From the NCBI GenBank assembly GCA_934553285.1, contig CAKTFD010000106.1, positions 1 through 7,195 on the forward strand: a stretch of DNA of 7,195 nucleotides, written 5' to 3'. Both the position numbers and the translations under genes were made by a program. The notes beneath the pieces were generated by a model. It was not told where the DNA came from, did not search any database, and saw nothing but the letters and a program-made list of their open reading frames with translations. The stretch comes from an uncultured Faecalibacterium sp. (GTDB lineage: Bacteria; Bacillota; Clostridia; Oscillospirales; Ruminococcaceae). Shown one piece after another: positions 6,349-7,195 of this stretch. The stretch's first letter is position 1, and each line of letters begins with the position of its first letter.

Positions 6349-6377
6349 ATTATAACTCCTTTTTCTTTTCCTGTAAA
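6349..6377 (-). promoter_or_regulatory. lysR promoter
   Basis: On the minus strand TTTACA (complement of 6372-6377) and a perfect TATAAT (complement of 6349-6354) are separated by 17 bases, so only one base of the two hexamers departs from consensus. Transcription would start near 6342, giving a leader of about 43 bases. Confidence 0.65.
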
Positions 6378-6394
6378 TGTGATATTTTTAACAA
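6377..6394. promoter_or_regulatory. Rex-like 18-base motif in the lysR/reductase intergenic region
   Basis: The sequence ATGTGAT-ATTT-TTAACAA has the length and symmetry of a clostridial Rex site (TTGTKAA-N4-TTMACAA). The right half matches fully. The left half keeps the TGTGA core but departs at both ends. It touches the lysR -35 element and lies 58 bases before the reductase ATG, overlapping a possible extended -10 (TGATATTTT, 6380-6388) for that gene. A CRP/FNR-type site is an alternative reading. Confidence 0.25.
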
Positions 6395-6452
6395 GAACGA
6401 CATGGAAGATTTGTCGATACGAAGGATAAAGCAAGAAAAGGAAGGAATTATT

Positions 6453-7195
6453 ATGGAAAAGATCTCCCGTAAAGGATTTCTGAAGATCGCAGCCGCTGCC
6501 GCCATGAGCGGTGTTACCGCTGCCGGTCTGGCTGCCTGCAATGCGGCCAGCAGCGCCTCCAGTGCAACCGGGATCTACACCCCCGGCACCTACACCGCTA
6601 CTGCCAAGGGCATGAGCGAGATCACCGCCACCGTCACCTTTGACGCCAACACCATCACCAAGGTGGAGCTGGATCTCGCTGGCGAAACTGAGAGCATCGG
6701 CGGTGCTGCCAAGGACAAGCTCATTGAGCAGATCATGAACGCCCAGACCAGTCAGATCGACGGCGTGACCGGTGCCACCGTCACCAGCAAGGCCGTGCAG
6801 AACGCTGTGGCAGACTGCATCCAGCAGGCCAGCGGTGGTGCCATTAACCCCGCACAGCAGTCCACCGAGGAGGCTTCCTCCACCGCCGACTGGCTGGGCG
6901 AGGAGCCGGAGATCGCAGAGAGCGACATCAAGCAGACCGTGGACTGCGAGGTCCTGGTCGTCGGTGCCGGTTCTTCCGGTACCTTTGCTGCCGCCGCTGC
7001 CGCCGAGGCAGGTGCCAAGACCATCCTCATCGAGAAGTTTGGTCACGACATGGCCAGCGGCATCCGGGATACGCTGGCAGCCTGCGGCTCCAAGCAGCAG
7101 CAGGAGGACGGCGATGATGTGAGCAAGAAGGACGCCGTGCGCTACCTGTGCAACTGGAGTCAGGGCTACACCCGCCGCAGTCTGGCACAGGTCTG
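6453..7195 (+). CDS. extracytosolic FMN/FAD flavin reductase lipoprotein (fumarate/urocanate reductase-like), 3' end outside window
   Basis: The frame runs open from the ATG at 6453 (AAGGA at 6442-6446) to the window end, 247 codons. The N-terminus is an export signal: SRKGFLK (residues 5-11), an alanine-rich stretch, then a lipobox LAAC with C29 as the lipidated cysteine. Residues 45-126 form an FMN-binding domain with DGVTGAT (103-109), the ApbE flavinylation motif in which T109 would carry covalent FMN. After a Ser/Thr/Glu linker, a FAD-binding domain starts at about 164 with VVGAGSSG (169-176) and an acidic residue at the second strand end (E194), followed by the IRDTLAACGS segment (204-213). 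This order is that of fumarate/urocanate-type reductases that pass electrons from FMN to FAD and reduce an organic acceptor outside the membrane. The active-site region lies beyond the window, so the substrate is unknown. The divergent LysR gene suggests substrate induction. Confidence 0.88.
   Translation, partial: MEKISRKGFLKIAAAAAMSGVTAAGLAACNAASSASSATGIYTPGTYTATAKGMSEITATVTFDANTITKVELDLAGETESIGGAAKDKLIEQIMNAQTSQIDGVTGATVTSKAVQNAVADCIQQASGGAINPAQQSTEEASSTADWLGEEPEIAESDIKQTVDCEVLVVGAGSSGTFAAAAAAEAGAKTILIEKFGHDMASGIRDTLAACGSKQQQEDGDDVSKKDAVRYLCNWSQGYTRRSLAQV

Noticed and set aside
6339..7046. A 235-codon open frame on - antisense to the flavin reductase
   Set aside because: Gly/Leu-rich translation without motifs. 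It would overlap the lysR promoter region, and the + frame has signal peptide, flavinylation and FAD motifs.
5020..7195. Integrated element bounded by tRNA-derived attachment sites
   Set aside because: No second copy of the tRNA 3' end and no integrase gene are visible within the window, so an attachment site cannot be called.

Overview
The window looks like chromosomal DNA of a moderately GC-rich anaerobic Firmicute. The best guess is a gut Oscillospiraceae/Ruminococcaceae member such as Faecalibacterium. That rests on the protein types (clostridial-style phosphofructokinase, VanH-type D-lactate dehydrogenase, KtrB/TrkH potassium subunit, Rpn-family remnant, flavin-dependent extracytosolic reductase), the GC-biased codons (GCC, CTG, GAG, CGC) and the AGGAGG-type ribosome binding sites. 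The genus is an inference, not a demonstration.

Positions 1-5044 look like core genome. From left to right: the 3' part of a 6-phosphofructokinase gene (+); a convergent D-lactate dehydrogenase gene (-); a divergent peptidase T gene (+); a convergent potassium-uptake membrane subunit gene (-); and a tRNA-Arg(CCT) gene (+) with its own terminator. The two convergent gene pairs (pfk/ldh and pepT/trkH) are each closed by a strong hairpin. The two hairpins share a nearly identical core but have different, compensating outer arms, so they look like members of one family of bidirectional terminators. The phosphofructokinase and D-lactate dehydrogenase fit a sugar-to-lactate fermentation. Peptidase T completes peptide use and TrkH supplies potassium. 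No operon links these genes.

Positions 5045-7195, to the right of the tRNA, look accessory. An 80-88 codon C-terminal remnant of an Rpn/PD-(D/E)XK nuclease-family protein has AT-richer codons than its neighbours and lies against the 3' end of a LysR regulator gene. The regulator is divergent from a gene, cut by the window end, for a secreted lipoprotein flavoenzyme (covalent-FMN domain followed by a FAD-binding reductase domain). The 154-base region between the last two genes holds a good promoter for lysR, a perfect small inverted repeat and a Rex-like 18-base motif. The simplest reading is a substrate-inducible, possibly redox-controlled respiratory reductase with its own regulator. Its electron acceptor is not identifiable here.

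The longest gene-free stretch (1753-2061) is the divergent ldh/pepT control region. It holds a clear pepT promoter, a probable ldh promoter and two leader hairpins. No CRISPR array, complete insertion sequence, origin or recognisable riboswitch was seen.
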